NCBI RefSeq assembly: GCF_022664455.2
Contig: NZ_JAKRKC020000001.1
Span: forward strand, 5,461,001-5,525,000
DNA length: 64,000 nt
Source of the DNA: Actinomadura luzonensis
Lineage (GTDB): Bacteria; Actinomycetota; Actinomycetes; Streptosporangiales; Streptosporangiaceae
Direction of reading: 5' to 3'
Below the pieces are notes generated by a model. The model was not told the origin of the DNA and did not search any database. It saw only the letters and a list, made by a program, of their open reading frames with translations. Numbering within the stretch: the first letter of the stretch is position 1; every line of letters begins with the position of its first letter. Shown here piece after piece: positions 1 through 9,127 of this stretch. The translations under genes and the position numbers were made by a program.

Positions 1-1706
1 GTGTCCTCAGGAGCCGTCTCGCGCGGGCCGACGGCCGGCTGGTCCGCCTCGTCCGCCGACGGCTCCCGCTGGCCCGCCTCACGCGGGTAGTGCAGGTCGA
101 AGGCGGGCCGCTCGGAGCGGATGGGCGGGATGCTGACGAAGTTGTGCCGGGGCGGCGGGCAGGAGGTGGCCCATTCCAGGGAGTTGCCGTAGCCCCAGGG
201 GTCGTCCAGCGTGACCTTCGGCGCGCGCCTGGCCGTCTTCCACACGTTCCAGAGGAACGGCAGCGTGGAGGCGCCCAGCAGGAACGCGCCCACGGAGGAG
301 ATCTCGTTCAGCGTGGTGAAGCCGTCGCCGGCGCTGTAGTCGGCGTAGCGGCGCGGCATGCCGATCTGCCCCAGCCAGTGCTGGATGAGGAACGTGGTGT
401 GGAAGCCGACGAACAGCAGCCAGAAGTGCAGCCGCCCGAGCCGGTCGTCCAGCATCCGCCCGGTCATCTTCGGCCACCAGAAGTAGAAGCCGGAGAACAT
501 GGCGAACACCACGGTCCCGAACACCACGTAGTGGAAGTGCGCGACGACGAAGTAGGTGTCGCTGATGTGGAAGTCGAGCGGCGGCGAGGCCAGGATGATG
601 CCGGTGAGCCCGCCGAGCAGGAACGTCACGAGGAAGCCGACGGCGAACAACATCGGCGCCTCGAAGCTCAGATGGCCCCGCCACATCGTGCCGATCCAGT
701 TGAAGAACTTCACCCCGGTCGGCACCGCGATGAGGAACGTCATGAACGAGAAGAACGGCAGCAGCACCTGCCCGGTCGGGAACATGTGGTGCGCCCACAC
801 CGTCATCGACAGCCCGGCGATCGCGATCGTGGCGCCCACCAGCCCCATGTAGCCGAAGATCGGCTTGCGGCTGAAGACCGGGAGCACCTCGGTGATGATC
901 CCGAAGAACGGCAGCGCGATGATGTAGACCTCGGGATGGCCGAAGAACCAGAACAGGTGCTGCCAGAGCATCGGGCCGCCGTTGGCGGCGAGGAAGACGT
1001 GCGTGCCGAGCTTGCGGTCGGCCTCCAGCACCAGCAGCGCCGCCGCCAGCACCGGGAACGCCATCAGCACGAGCATGCTGGTCAGCAGCACGTTCCAGGT
1101 GAAGATGGGCATGCGGAACATGGTCATGCCGGGCGCGCGCAGGCCGATGATCGTGGTGATGAAGTTGACCGCGCCGAGGATCGTGCCGAGGCCGGACAGC
1201 GCCAGCCCCATGATCCACAGGTCGCCGCCGACGCCGGGCGAGTACGTGGCCGACGACAGCGGCGTGTAGGCGAACCAGCCGAAGTCGGCCGCCCCGCCGG
1301 GCGTGAAGAACCCCGCGAAGGCGATGATCCCCCCGAACAGGAACATCCAGTACGCGACCGCGTTCAGCCGGGGGAAGGCCACGTCCGCCGCGCCGATCTG
1401 CAGCGGCATGATCACGTTGGTGAACCCGGCGAACAGCGGCGTCGCGAACAGCAGCAGCATGATCGTGCCGTGCATGGTGAAGAGCTGGTTGTAGGCCTCC
1501 TGGCTGACCACCTGCAGCCCCGGCTGGGCCAGCTCGGCCCGCATGATCATCGCCATCACGCCGCCGACGAGGAAGAACGCGAACGAGGTGATCAGGTAGA
1601 GGTAGCCGATGACCTTGTGGTCCGTCGTCGACAGCCAGGACGCGATCACGGTCCCGGTGCGGCGGCGCCTGACCTGCTCGATCGTGGTCTCGCGAACGGT
1701 CGTCAC
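1..1706 (-). CDS. ctaD: Cytochrome c oxidase subunit I (5' part; runs off the window)
   Basis: Catalytic heme-copper subunit of the aa3 terminal oxidase, which reduces O2 at the plasma membrane and pumps protons. The GTG at 1706 follows a GGAGGG Shine-Dalgarno and opens MTTVRETTIEQVRRRRTG. About 568 codons are visible and no stop occurs before base 1, so the C-terminus lies outside. Visible family signatures are the heme a histidine in TMHGTIML (about H79), the CuB/Tyr motif GHPEVY (about residue 256), the CuB pair AHHMF (about 305-306) and the heme ligands in VAHFHYV (about 390). Around twelve membrane segments are evident, followed by a hydrophilic tail rich in Glu/Asp and Pro. It is divergent from the aminotransferase gene, with 167 bp between the starts. 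Identification is secure; only the 3' end is unknown. Confidence 0.97.
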   Translation of the reverse strand, partial: MTTVRETTIEQVRRRRTGTVIASWLSTTDHKVIGYLYLITSFAFFLVGGVMAMIMRAELAQPGLQVVSQEAYNQLFTMHGTIMLLLFATPLFAGFTNVIMPLQIGAADVAFPRLNAVAYWMFLFGGIIAFAGFFTPGGAADFGWFAYTPLSSATYSPGVGGDLWIMGLALSGLGTILGAVNFITTIIGLRAPGMTMFRMPIFTWNVLLTSMLVLMAFPVLAAALLVLEADRKLGTHVFLAANGGPMLWQHLFWFFGHPEVYIIALPFFGIITEVLPVFSRKPIFGYMGLVGATIAIAGLSMTVWAHHMFPTGQVLLPFFSFMTFLIAVPTGVKFFNWIGTMWRGHLSFEAPMLFAVGFLVTFLLGGLTGIILASPPLDFHISDTYFVVAHFHYVVFGTVVFAMFSGFYFWWPKMTGRMLDDRLGRLHFWLLFVGFHTTFLIQHWLGQIGMPRRYADYSAGDGFTTLNEISSVGAFLLGASTLPFLWNVWKTARRAPKVTLDDPWGYGNSLEWATSCPPPRHNFVSIPPIRSERPAFDLHYPREAGQREPSADEADQPAVGPRETAPED

Positions 1707-1873
1707 GGCTGCTCCCTCCGGCGCGGAGTGTGGCTGCCCCCGATCCCCCCATTCCACGCCATGGATCGCCGCTCGGGAAGGCGTTCGCCCACATTCGCCC
1801 CCGCGCGACCCGGCACCTCGCGGGTTCTTCTATCCTTGGGCGGGCACCGGACGACTCGGAGGAGAGATCACTC

Positions 1874-3085
1874 GTGACCGCACAGGCTGACTACGACGCC
1901 CTCGTCCAGCGCGGGCTCTCGCTCGACCTCACCAGGGGCAAGCCGTCGCCGCGCCAGCTCGACCTCTCCGACGACATGCTCAGACTGCCGACCGGTCACC
2001 GGGCGGCCGACGGCACCGACGCCCGCAACTACGGCAACCTGCAGGGCCTGGCCGAGCTGCGCGAGCTGTTCGCGCCGCTGCTCCAGGTGCCCGCCGGGCA
2101 GCTCGTGGTGGGTGGCAACGCCAGCCTCGCGCTCATGCACGACACCGTGACGCACGCGCTGCTCAGCCCGGTGCCGGGCGCGGCCCGCCGCTGGGTGGAG
2201 GAGCCGACGATCACGTTCCTGTGCCCGGTGCCCGGCTACGACCGGCATTTCACCATCTGCGAGCGGTTCGGGATCACGATGGTCGCCGTCCCGATGACCG
2301 CCGACGGCCCCGACATGGACGTCGTCGAGCGCCTGGTCGCCGAGGACGCGAGCGTCAAGGGCATGTGGTGCGTGCCGAAGTACAGCAACCCGTCCGGCGT
2401 CGTCTACAGCGACGAGACCGTGCGGCGGCTGGCCGCCATGCCCGCGGCGGCCCCCGACTTCCGCATCTTCTGGGACAACGCCTACGCGGTGCACCACCTC
2501 ACCGACTCCCCCGCCGAGCTGGCCGACCTGCTGGCGCTGGCCGCCGCGGCGGGCAACCCCGACCGGGTGTTCGTCTACGCCTCCACCTCCAAGGTGACGC
2601 TGGCCGGCGCCGGGGTGTCGTTCTTCGGCTCCTCCCCGGCGAACGTCGAGTGGTTCCTGTACAACACCGCCAAGCAGTCCATCGGTCCCGACAAGCTCAA
2701 CCAGCTCCGGCACGTGGAGTTCCTGCGCGACCCGGCGGGCGTCGAGGCGCACATGCGCAAGCACGCCGCGCTGATCGGGCCGAAGTTCGAGCTGGTCGAC
2801 AAGGTGCTGACCGAGCGGCTCGGCGGCCTGGCGAGCTGGACCAGCCCCAAGGGCGGCTACTTCATCAGCCTGGAGGTGCCGCACGCCGCCGAGGTCGTGG
2901 CCAGGGCCAAGGCGGCGGGCATCGCGCTCACGCCGGCCGGGGCCACGCACCCCTACGGCAAGGACCCCGACGACCGCACGATCCGCATCGCGCCGACGTA
3001 CCCGGAGCTGGAGGAGCTGGAGCAGGCCATCGAGGGCCTGGCCGTCTGCGTCCGGCTGGTGGCCGAGGAGCGGGGGCTCGCCTAA
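1874..3085 (+). CDS. AspT-type aspartate aminotransferase (class I/II fold, PLP-dependent)
   Basis: Predicted PLP aminotransferase of 403 residues, of the AspT subgroup described in corynebacteria (Asp + 2-oxoglutarate to oxaloacetate + Glu; also grouped with MocR-like aminotransferases). The N-terminal LDLTRGKPSPRQLDLSD block is characteristic of that subgroup. The PLP-binding lysine should be K240 in STSKVTLAG. The frame is open back to a GTG at 1730, but the GTG at 1874 directly follows a GGAGGAGAG ribosome site and gives the family's usual N-terminus (TAQADYDALVQRG), so I chose it. The TAA at 3083-3085 overlaps the stop of the convergent downstream gene. Substrate specificity is inferred from family resemblance. 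Confidence 0.88.
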   Translation: MTAQADYDALVQRGLSLDLTRGKPSPRQLDLSDDMLRLPTGHRAADGTDARNYGNLQGLAELRELFAPLLQVPAGQLVVGGNASLALMHDTVTHALLSPVPGAARRWVEEPTITFLCPVPGYDRHFTICERFGITMVAVPMTADGPDMDVVERLVAEDASVKGMWCVPKYSNPSGVVYSDETVRRLAAMPAAAPDFRIFWDNAYAVHHLTDSPAELADLLALAAAAGNPDRVFVYASTSKVTLAGAGVSFFGSSPANVEWFLYNTAKQSIGPDKLNQLRHVEFLRDPAGVEAHMRKHAALIGPKFELVDKVLTERLGGLASWTSPKGGYFISLEVPHAAEVVARAKAAGIALTPAGATHPYGKDPDDRTIRIAPTYPELEELEQAIEGLAVCVRLVAEERGLA

Positions 3086-3651
3086 CGCCCCGGGCGGAAG
3101 CCGAAGATGTACTCGCGCGTCTCGCTCGGGTGGAACGAGACGCCGACCCCCGGCTCGTAGACCACGTTGTCACGGGCGCAGTAGTAGAGGCGTTCCCATA
3201 CGGCCAGGGCCTTCTCCCTGGCCGGCGCCTCCTGCGCGTCGCGCTTGCGGGCGCCGCGCGCGCCGAGCACGTTCAGCAGGCCGAACCCCCAGAACAGGCC
3301 GGTCAGGCAGAACGGGGCGAGCAGCACCTCGCCCCACTGGGGGTCCTGGCCCATCGCGATCACCAGCGAGACGACCAGGTGCACCAGGGCCGCGGCGAGC
3401 AGCAGCAGGTAGCCCTGGTTCCTGGTCCAGGCCGTGTAGTGGCGGCTCGGGAAGGACAGCCAGACCGCGAGCTGGGTGCGGCTCATCACGTGCTTGGACG
3501 CGCCCAGCATGGCGGCGGTGGGCAGGTCGGCGACCTCCCGGGTGCCGGGTAAGCGCACCCGCCCGATCTTGTACGTCGTCCCGGCGGCGACCGCCCCGGG
3601 GACCGCTACGACCTGGTCAGTCTCCGAGCACACCGGGCACCTGACTTCCAC
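3082..3651 (-). CDS. Hypothetical membrane protein with N-terminal Cys-x-x-Cys
   Basis: 189 residues, function not recognised. The N-terminus carries a single CPVC pair (residues 5-8), which could be half a zinc ribbon or a redox motif; no second Cys pair follows closely. A hydrophobic region at about residues 80-130 holds two likely membrane helices joined by a short polar loop (AMGQDPQWGE). The C-terminal 60 residues are soluble, rich in aromatic and charged residues (LYYCARDNVVYEPG). It is divergent from the glycolate-oxidase-like gene, with 52 bp between start codons. Its TAG at 3082-3084 overlaps the aminotransferase TAA on the other strand by two bases, so the two genes share their 3' ends. 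Confidence 0.7.
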   Translation of the reverse strand: MEVRCPVCSETDQVVAVPGAVAAGTTYKIGRVRLPGTREVADLPTAAMLGASKHVMSRTQLAVWLSFPSRHYTAWTRNQGYLLLLAAALVHLVVSLVIAMGQDPQWGEVLLAPFCLTGLFWGFGLLNVLGARGARKRDAQEAPAREKALAVWERLYYCARDNVVYEPGVGVSFHPSETREYIFGFRPGR

Positions 3652-3703
3652 CCGGGCAGTTTGTCCTTAAGCACCGACATGCGCAAACCGTAGGCTGCTG
3701 TCC

Positions 3704-5068
3704 GTGAGACCGATTGATGCCCTGGTGCACTCGCTGTCCGAAGCGCGGGTCGTGACCGACCCCGACGTGATCGACTCCTACGCCCGCGACCGCACGTTCC
3801 TGGAGCCCGGCAAGCCGCTCGCGGTCGTGCTCGCCGCCTCCCGCGAGGACGTCGTCACCACCCTGCGGTGGGCCACCGAGCACCGGGTCCCGGTCGTGCC
3901 GCGCGGCGCGGGCACCGGCCTGGCCGGCGGGGCGGTCGCCGGCGACGGGGCGCTCGTCCTGTCGCTGGCCGGCCTGACGGCCGTCAGGGAGCTGTCGCCG
4001 GCCGACGAGATCGCCGTCGCCGAGGCCGGCGTCATCACCGCCGACCTGGACCGGGCGGCCAGGGAGCACGGCCTCATGTACGCCCCCGACCCCTCCTCGT
4101 ACGAGATCTCCACGATCGGCGGCAACCTGGCGACCAACGCCGGCGGGCTGCGGTGCGTCAAGTACGGCGTCACCCGCGACTCCGCGCTCGGCCTGGAGGT
4201 GGTGCTGGCCGACGGACGGGTGCTGGAGACCGGCCGGCGCACGATGAAGGGCGTCACCGGCTACGACCTGACCGGGCTGTTCGTCGGCTCCGAGGGCACG
4301 CTCGGCGTGATCACCGCCGCCACGCTGCGGCTGCGGCCCGCGCCGGACGGGCCGCCCGCGACGTTCGCCGCCGAGTTCGGCTCGCTGCGGGAGGCGGGGG
4401 CCGCGGTGTCGGCGATCATGGCGGCCGGCTGCCGGCCGTCGCTCATGGAGCTGCTCGACCGGGCCACCCTCCAGGCCATCGACGACTGGCGCAACATCGG
4501 GCTGGAGCCCGGCACGCAGGCCATGCTCATCGGCCAGTCCGACGCGGGCGACGGGCAGGCCGCGGTCGCCAGGATGGAGCGGATCTGCGCCGACCACGGG
4601 GCCACGTTCGTGGCGGTCTCCGCCGGGCCGGCCGAGACCGAGGAGCTGGTGGGGCTGCGGCGGCTGGCGTACCCGGCCAAGGAGCGCCTCGGGGCGTGCC
4701 TGGTCGAGGACGTGTGCGTGCCGCGCTCGGCGCTGCCCGACATGATCGGCGCGATCGAGGCGGCCGGCGTCCGGCACGGGGTGCGGATCTGCACGGTCGC
4801 GCACGCCGGGGACGGCAACCTGCACCCGGTCTTCATCTTCGACCGCGGCGCCGCCGAGCCGCCCGCCGAGGTGTGGGCGGCGGCGGACGAGGTGTTCCGG
4901 CGGGCGTTGGAGCTGGGCGGCACGCTCACCGGCGAGCACGGGGTGGGGCTGCTCAAGCGGCGATGGCTCGCGATGGAGTCGGGGCCGGTGGCGGCCGAGG
5001 TGCAGCGGGGCATCAAAGCCGTGCTCGACCCGCTGAACCTCCTCAACCCGGGCAAGGCGATCGCCTGA
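3704..5068 (+). CDS. FAD-linked oxidase, glycolate oxidase GlcD-like
   Basis: 454-residue flavoprotein of the vanillyl-alcohol-oxidase/GlcD fold, predicted to oxidise a 2-hydroxyacid such as glycolate or D-lactate. The FAD-binding PCMH domain occupies about residues 30-220, with PRGAGTGLAGGAV and the later GGNLATNAGG stretch that cradle the isoalloxazine and pyrophosphate. The C-terminal FAD-oxidase domain (about 225-454) ends with the signatures HAGDGNLHPVF and GEHGVGLLKRRW. The length matches stand-alone GlcD proteins, and no GlcE/GlcF partners are nearby. The GTG at 3704 is preceded by TAGGCT at 3691-3696 and no convincing Shine-Dalgarno, so a leaderless mRNA is likely. The exact substrate cannot be told from sequence alone. 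Confidence 0.88.
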   Translation: MRPIDALVHSLSEARVVTDPDVIDSYARDRTFLEPGKPLAVVLAASREDVVTTLRWATEHRVPVVPRGAGTGLAGGAVAGDGALVLSLAGLTAVRELSPADEIAVAEAGVITADLDRAAREHGLMYAPDPSSYEISTIGGNLATNAGGLRCVKYGVTRDSALGLEVVLADGRVLETGRRTMKGVTGYDLTGLFVGSEGTLGVITAATLRLRPAPDGPPATFAAEFGSLREAGAAVSAIMAAGCRPSLMELLDRATLQAIDDWRNIGLEPGTQAMLIGQSDAGDGQAAVARMERICADHGATFVAVSAGPAETEELVGLRRLAYPAKERLGACLVEDVCVPRSALPDMIGAIEAAGVRHGVRICTVAHAGDGNLHPVFIFDRGAAEPPAEVWAAADEVFRRALELGGTLTGEHGVGLLKRRWLAMESGPVAAEVQRGIKAVLDPLNLLNPGKAIA

Positions 5069-5248
5069 CCTGACCGGCCGGTAGAACTGTTCACCAAGCC
5101 GTGACCTTGCGTTTCGCCGTGCACACGACCTGCGACGGAAGCTGACTTGTCCCGTCAGAACGTGAAACTTCTGACAGGTACGGCAGACGTCCCCGACGTC
5201 ACGCTGGTAGCGTTTTGCCCCATCTATCGGGTTGTAATGGGGGTCCGG

Positions 5249-7471
5249 GTGAATCAGTTCCAGCCGTTGGCGGCGGACGACCCGCGACGGCTGGGGGCGT
5301 ACGACATCGTCGCCCGGCTCGGCGAGGGCGGCCAGGGCGTTGTCTATCTCGGCAAGAGCGAGTCCGGGGAGCAGGTGGCGGTCAAGCTGCTGCACCACGC
5401 CCTCGTGGCCGACGCCGACGCGCGGACCCGGTTCCTGCGCGAGGTCGCGGTGGCGCAGCGGGTGGCCCGGTTCTGCACCGCGCCCGTGCTGCACGCCGAC
5501 CTCGACGGCAGCCGGCCGTACATCGTGAGCGAGTTCGTTCCCGGGCCGTCGCTGCGCGAGCTCGTCCTCACCGAGGGGCCGCGGCGCGGCGCCGCGCTGG
5601 AGCGGCTGGCCATCAGCACCGCCACCGCGCTCGCCGCCATCCACCGGGCCGGGATCCTGCACCGCGACTTCAAGCCCGCCAACGTCCTCATGGGCCCCGA
5701 GGGGCCGGTCGTGATCGACTTCGGCATCGCACGCGCCCTCGACTCGCCCGGCGCGACGGCCACGGGGATGGCGATGGGGACGCCGTCGTACCTGGCGCCG
5801 GAGCAGCTCAGCGGGGCGGCCGTGTCGGAGGCGGCCGACGTGTTCGCCTGGGGCGTCACCATGGTCTTCGCCGCCACCGGCAAGCCCGCCTTCGGCGCCG
5901 ACTCGATCCCCGTCGTCATGAACCGGATCCTCAACGAGGAGCCGGAGCTGGGCGGGATGAAGGGTGAGGGCGAGCTGGGCGAGCTGGTGGCCGCCTGCCT
6001 GTCCAAGGACCCGTCGCAGCGGCCGACGGCCGACGACCTCGTCGTCCGCCTCACCGGCCAGCCCGCGCCCAGGGCGGCCGTCGAACCGGTCACGGGACAA
6101 CACCTCACCGGCCACGCACCCGCCACCCCCGCCCCCCACCCGAGCCACCCCGGCCAGCCCGGCCAGGACGCCTACCCCGGCCCCTGGGCCCAGCCCGGCT
6201 TTCCGCCGCAGTCCGGCCCCTTCCCGCACCTCGCCGCGGCCATCCAGAACGGGCCCGCCCAGCCCGGCGCGGGCAGCCCGCCCACGGGCCCGGGCGCCCC
6301 CAGCGGCCCCCAGGCCGGCGCCCCCGCCTCCTACCCCACCGCCCAGGGCCACCCCGGGCAGGGCCACCCTGGCGCCCAGGGCCGGCCCGGCGTGGCCGCC
6401 GGTTCGCACCAGCCTTCCCCCGGCAACGCCGCCCAGCACCAGGGCGGCCCGCACGCTCACCCCCATGGCCCCGCGAGCGGCCCGCACGCCGGAGGTCCGG
6501 CTCAGGCCGGGGCCGCGGCGTCCGGTCACGGCGTGGCCGGTCACGGCGGGCCCGGGGCCCCTGCCGGCGGCGGGCGCCGGGCCGCGGGCGGGCAGGACGG
6601 CGACGGGGCGCCCGCCAAGCAGCGGCGCACCATGACGCTGGCCCTGTCGGGAGCCGCCGCGGCGGCCCTGCTCGTGGTCGCGGGCGCGGTCGTCGTCCAG
6701 GCCAACAGCAAGGACGTGCCGGTCGTGGCCGTGGGCGACTCCTCCCGCGCCACGCAGGACGGCGGCTCAGGCGCGGGCCAGCCCGGCGAGCCCCCGTCCG
6801 GCCAGCCCACCGCCGACCCGGTCGTCCCGACGGACACCCCCGTCCCGGTCGGCACCCTGGACATCGAGGAGCCGGGCAAGACCGGCAAGAAGAAGCCCAC
6901 GGAGCAGCCGGTCGCGCAGATCCCGACCTATCCGGCGACCGCCCAGCCCCGCCCCCAGACCAGCACCAAGCGCCCGGAGCCCACCCCGACGCCGAAGCCG
7001 ACGCGTTCGAAGAAGAAGTCGACGACGTCGGTGGACCCGGAGATGGAGCCCACCGCGCCGGCCGCCACCGACACCGCCAACACCGGCAACCCCCCGGCGA
7101 CCCCGAGCAAGAAGCCCACCGCCAAGACGACGGTCGCCCCGAAGCCGAACCCGTACAACGCGGCAGCGGTGTGCGGCTCCGGCTACAAGATCGTCGATTC
7201 GCACGCGATCGGCGAGTCCGACCGGGTCTACCTGCTGTACAACGCGAGCGCGGGCAAGAACTGCGTCGTCACGATGTCGCGCCTGCTCTATCCCGGCAAG
7301 GTGAAGATGAACGCGATCCTCCAGGTCAAGGGCGGGTCGAGCGCGAGCAACCCGGGCATGTTCAGCGCCTACGCCGGTCCGGTGCGCCTGCCGGCCAAGG
7401 GCAAGTGCGTCATCTGGGGCGGCTCCATCGGCGCTGCGGCCTGGAAGTCGGGCTGGAGTCACTGCAGCTGA
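5249..7471 (+). CDS. Membrane Ser/Thr protein kinase with SapA-like extracellular domain
   Basis: About 740 residues. The Hanks-type kinase domain (about 20-270) has a glycine loop GEGGQGVVYLG, ATP lysine K46 in VAVKLL, catalytic D140 in HRDFKPAN and D157 in DFG. A long Pro/Gly/Ala/His-rich cytoplasmic linker (about 275-455) leads to one membrane helix (about 461-484), then a Pro/Thr/Lys-rich extracellular stalk. A compact C-terminal domain (about 640-740, starting VCGSGYKIVDSHAIG) has three cysteines and resembles spore-associated protein A of Streptomyces. The frame is open back to 5147. I prefer the GTG at 5249 (VNQFQPLAADDPRR) after a GGGGG ribosome site; the ATG at 5237 is the alternative. 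Kinase assignment is firm; the outer domain is likely a sensor or wall-binding module, by inference. Confidence 0.9.
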   Translation: MNQFQPLAADDPRRLGAYDIVARLGEGGQGVVYLGKSESGEQVAVKLLHHALVADADARTRFLREVAVAQRVARFCTAPVLHADLDGSRPYIVSEFVPGPSLRELVLTEGPRRGAALERLAISTATALAAIHRAGILHRDFKPANVLMGPEGPVVIDFGIARALDSPGATATGMAMGTPSYLAPEQLSGAAVSEAADVFAWGVTMVFAATGKPAFGADSIPVVMNRILNEEPELGGMKGEGELGELVAACLSKDPSQRPTADDLVVRLTGQPAPRAAVEPVTGQHLTGHAPATPAPHPSHPGQPGQDAYPGPWAQPGFPPQSGPFPHLAAAIQNGPAQPGAGSPPTGPGAPSGPQAGAPASYPTAQGHPGQGHPGAQGRPGVAAGSHQPSPGNAAQHQGGPHAHPHGPASGPHAGGPAQAGAAASGHGVAGHGGPGAPAGGGRRAAGGQDGDGAPAKQRRTMTLALSGAAAAALLVVAGAVVVQANSKDVPVVAVGDSSRATQDGGSGAGQPGEPPSGQPTADPVVPTDTPVPVGTLDIEEPGKTGKKKPTEQPVAQIPTYPATAQPRPQTSTKRPEPTPTPKPTRSKKKSTTSVDPEMEPTAPAATDTANTGNPPATPSKKPTAKTTVAPKPNPYNAAAVCGSGYKIVDSHAIGESDRVYLLYNASAGKNCVVTMSRLLYPGKVKMNAILQVKGGSSASNPGMFSAYAGPVRLPAKGKCVIWGGSIGAAAWKSGWSHCS

Positions 7472-7479
7472 GGTCCGGC

Positions 7480-7512
7480 CGCCCGGGCAGCGAGCCCGCC
7501 GTTGCCCGGGCG
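7480..7512 (+). terminator. Hairpin between the kinase and the carboxylase operon
   Basis: CGCCCGGGCA (7480-7489) and TGCCCGGGCG (7503-7512) form a perfect 10-bp stem with a 13-nt loop, just after the kinase stop. There is no U tract, which is common for actinobacterial terminators. It separates the kinase from the downstream carboxylase operon. Confidence 0.5.
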
Positions 7513-7537
7513 TCGCGCTCCCGGTTACCGTACTCGG

Positions 7538-9127
7538 ATGATCGTCAGCAGGCTGGACACCGGCGGCGCCGAGTACCGGGCGCGGCGGGAGGCGATGCTG
7601 GTCAAGCTGGGTGAGCTGGACGCCGAGCAGGCCAAGGCGGTGGCCGGGGGCGGGCCGAAGTACGTCGAGCGGCACCGGCGGCGCGGCAAGCTGCTCGCCA
7701 GGGAGCGTGTGGAGCTGCTGCTGGACGCCGACTCGCCGTTCCTGGAGCTGTCGCCGCTGGCGGCCTGGGGCAGCGAGTACCCGGTCGGGGCCGGCGTGGT
7801 GACCGGGATCGGGGTGGTCGAGGGCGTCGAGTGCGTGGTCAACGCCAACGACCCGACGGTGCGGGGCGGCGCGTCGAACCCGTGGACGCTGCGCAAGTCG
7901 CTGCGCGCGGCCGAGATCGCGTTGCGCAACCGGTTGCCGTACCTGAACCTGGTCGAGAGCGGCGGCGCGGACCTGCCCGCGCAGAAGGAGATCTTCATCC
8001 CGGGCGGGCAGGTCTTCCGCGACCTGACGCGGCTGTCGGCGGCCGGGGTGCCGACGGTCGCGCTCGTGTTCGGCAACTCGACGGCGGGCGGCGCGTACGT
8101 GCCCGGCATGAGCGACCACGTGGTGATGGTCCGCGAGCGCGCCAAGGTGTTCCTGGGCGGCCCGCCGCTGGTGCGGATGGCGACCGGCGAGGAGTCCGAC
8201 GACGAGTCGCTGGGCGGCGCGGAGATGCACGCCCGGGTGAGCGGCCTCGCCGATCACCTGGCCCAGGACGAGCACGACGCGCTCCGCCTCGGCCGCCGCA
8301 TCGTGCGCTCGCTGAACTGGCGCAAGCGGGGCGTGACGCCGTACCCGGCCGAGGAGCCGCGCTATCCGGCGGAGGAACTGCTGGGCATCGTGCCGGAGGA
8401 CCTGAAGGTGCCGTTCGACCCGCGCGAGGTGATCGCCCGGGTGGTGGACGCGAGCGTGTTCGAGGAGTTCAAGCCGCTGTACGGCGCCTCGCTGGTGACC
8501 GGCTGGGCCCGGGTGCACGGCTATCCGGTCGGGGTGCTGGCCAACGCCCAGGGGGTGCTGTTCAGCGAGGAGTCGCAGAAGGCGACGCAGTTCATCCAGC
8601 TCGCGAACCAGTCGCGGACCCCGCTGGTCTTCCTGCAGAACACCACCGGCTACATGGTCGGCAGGGACTACGAGCAGCGCGGCATCATCAAGCACGGCGC
8701 GATGATGATCAACGCGGTGTCCAACTCGACGGTCCCGCACCTGACGATCGTCATGGGCGCCTCGTACGGGGCCGGCAACTACGGGATGTGCGGGCGGGCC
8801 TACGAGCCCCGGTTCCTGTTCTCCTGGCCGAGCGCCAAGTCGGCGGTGATGGGCCCCGCGCAGCTCGCCGGGGTGTTGTCCATCGTGGGCCGGGCGGCGG
8901 CCGAGGCCAGGGGGCAGGTCTACGACGAGGAGGCGGACGCGGCCATGCGCGCCATGGTGGAGGCGCAGATCGAGGCGGAGTCGCTGCCGTTCTTCCTGTC
9001 GGGGCGGCTGTACGACGACGGGGTGATCGACCCGCGCGACACGCGTACGGTGCTGGGGATGTGCCTGTCGGCGGTGAACAGCGCGCCGGTCCCGGAGCCG
9101 GCCGGGTACGGCGTGTTCCGCCCATGA
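7538..9127 (+). CDS. Acyl-CoA carboxylase carboxyltransferase (beta) subunit, AtuC-like
   Basis: 529-residue biotin-dependent carboxyltransferase that moves CO2 from carboxybiotin to an acyl-CoA. Two crotonase-fold halves are visible, with the CoA-binding stretches GNSTAGGAYVPGMSD and MGASYGAGNYGMCGR. The segment before the first motif reads FRDLTRLSAAGVPTVALV, which from memory resembles geranyl-CoA carboxylase AtuC. The second beta subunit in this window (48.8-50.4 kb) has FGRIFYNQATMSARGIPQIA there, typical of methylcrotonyl-CoA carboxylase. The ATG at 7538 lies 6 nt after TACCGT, suggesting a leaderless transcript; the upstream in-frame ATG/GTG has no support. The stop overlaps the next gene's ATG (ATGA). 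Carboxylase function is firm; the terpenoid-CoA substrate is inference. Confidence 0.88.
   Translation: MIVSRLDTGGAEYRARREAMLVKLGELDAEQAKAVAGGGPKYVERHRRRGKLLARERVELLLDADSPFLELSPLAAWGSEYPVGAGVVTGIGVVEGVECVVNANDPTVRGGASNPWTLRKSLRAAEIALRNRLPYLNLVESGGADLPAQKEIFIPGGQVFRDLTRLSAAGVPTVALVFGNSTAGGAYVPGMSDHVVMVRERAKVFLGGPPLVRMATGEESDDESLGGAEMHARVSGLADHLAQDEHDALRLGRRIVRSLNWRKRGVTPYPAEEPRYPAEELLGIVPEDLKVPFDPREVIARVVDASVFEEFKPLYGASLVTGWARVHGYPVGVLANAQGVLFSEESQKATQFIQLANQSRTPLVFLQNTTGYMVGRDYEQRGIIKHGAMMINAVSNSTVPHLTIVMGASYGAGNYGMCGRAYEPRFLFSWPSAKSAVMGPAQLAGVLSIVGRAAAEARGQVYDEEADAAMRAMVEAQIEAESLPFFLSGRLYDDGVIDPRDTRTVLGMCLSAVNSAPVPEPAGYGVFRP

Noticed and set aside
3617..6544. A 975-codon minus-strand frame opposite the glycolate-oxidase-like and kinase genes.
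   Set aside because: Low-complexity Arg/Gly/Ala translation, no recognisable domain, opposite to two genes with strong motifs.
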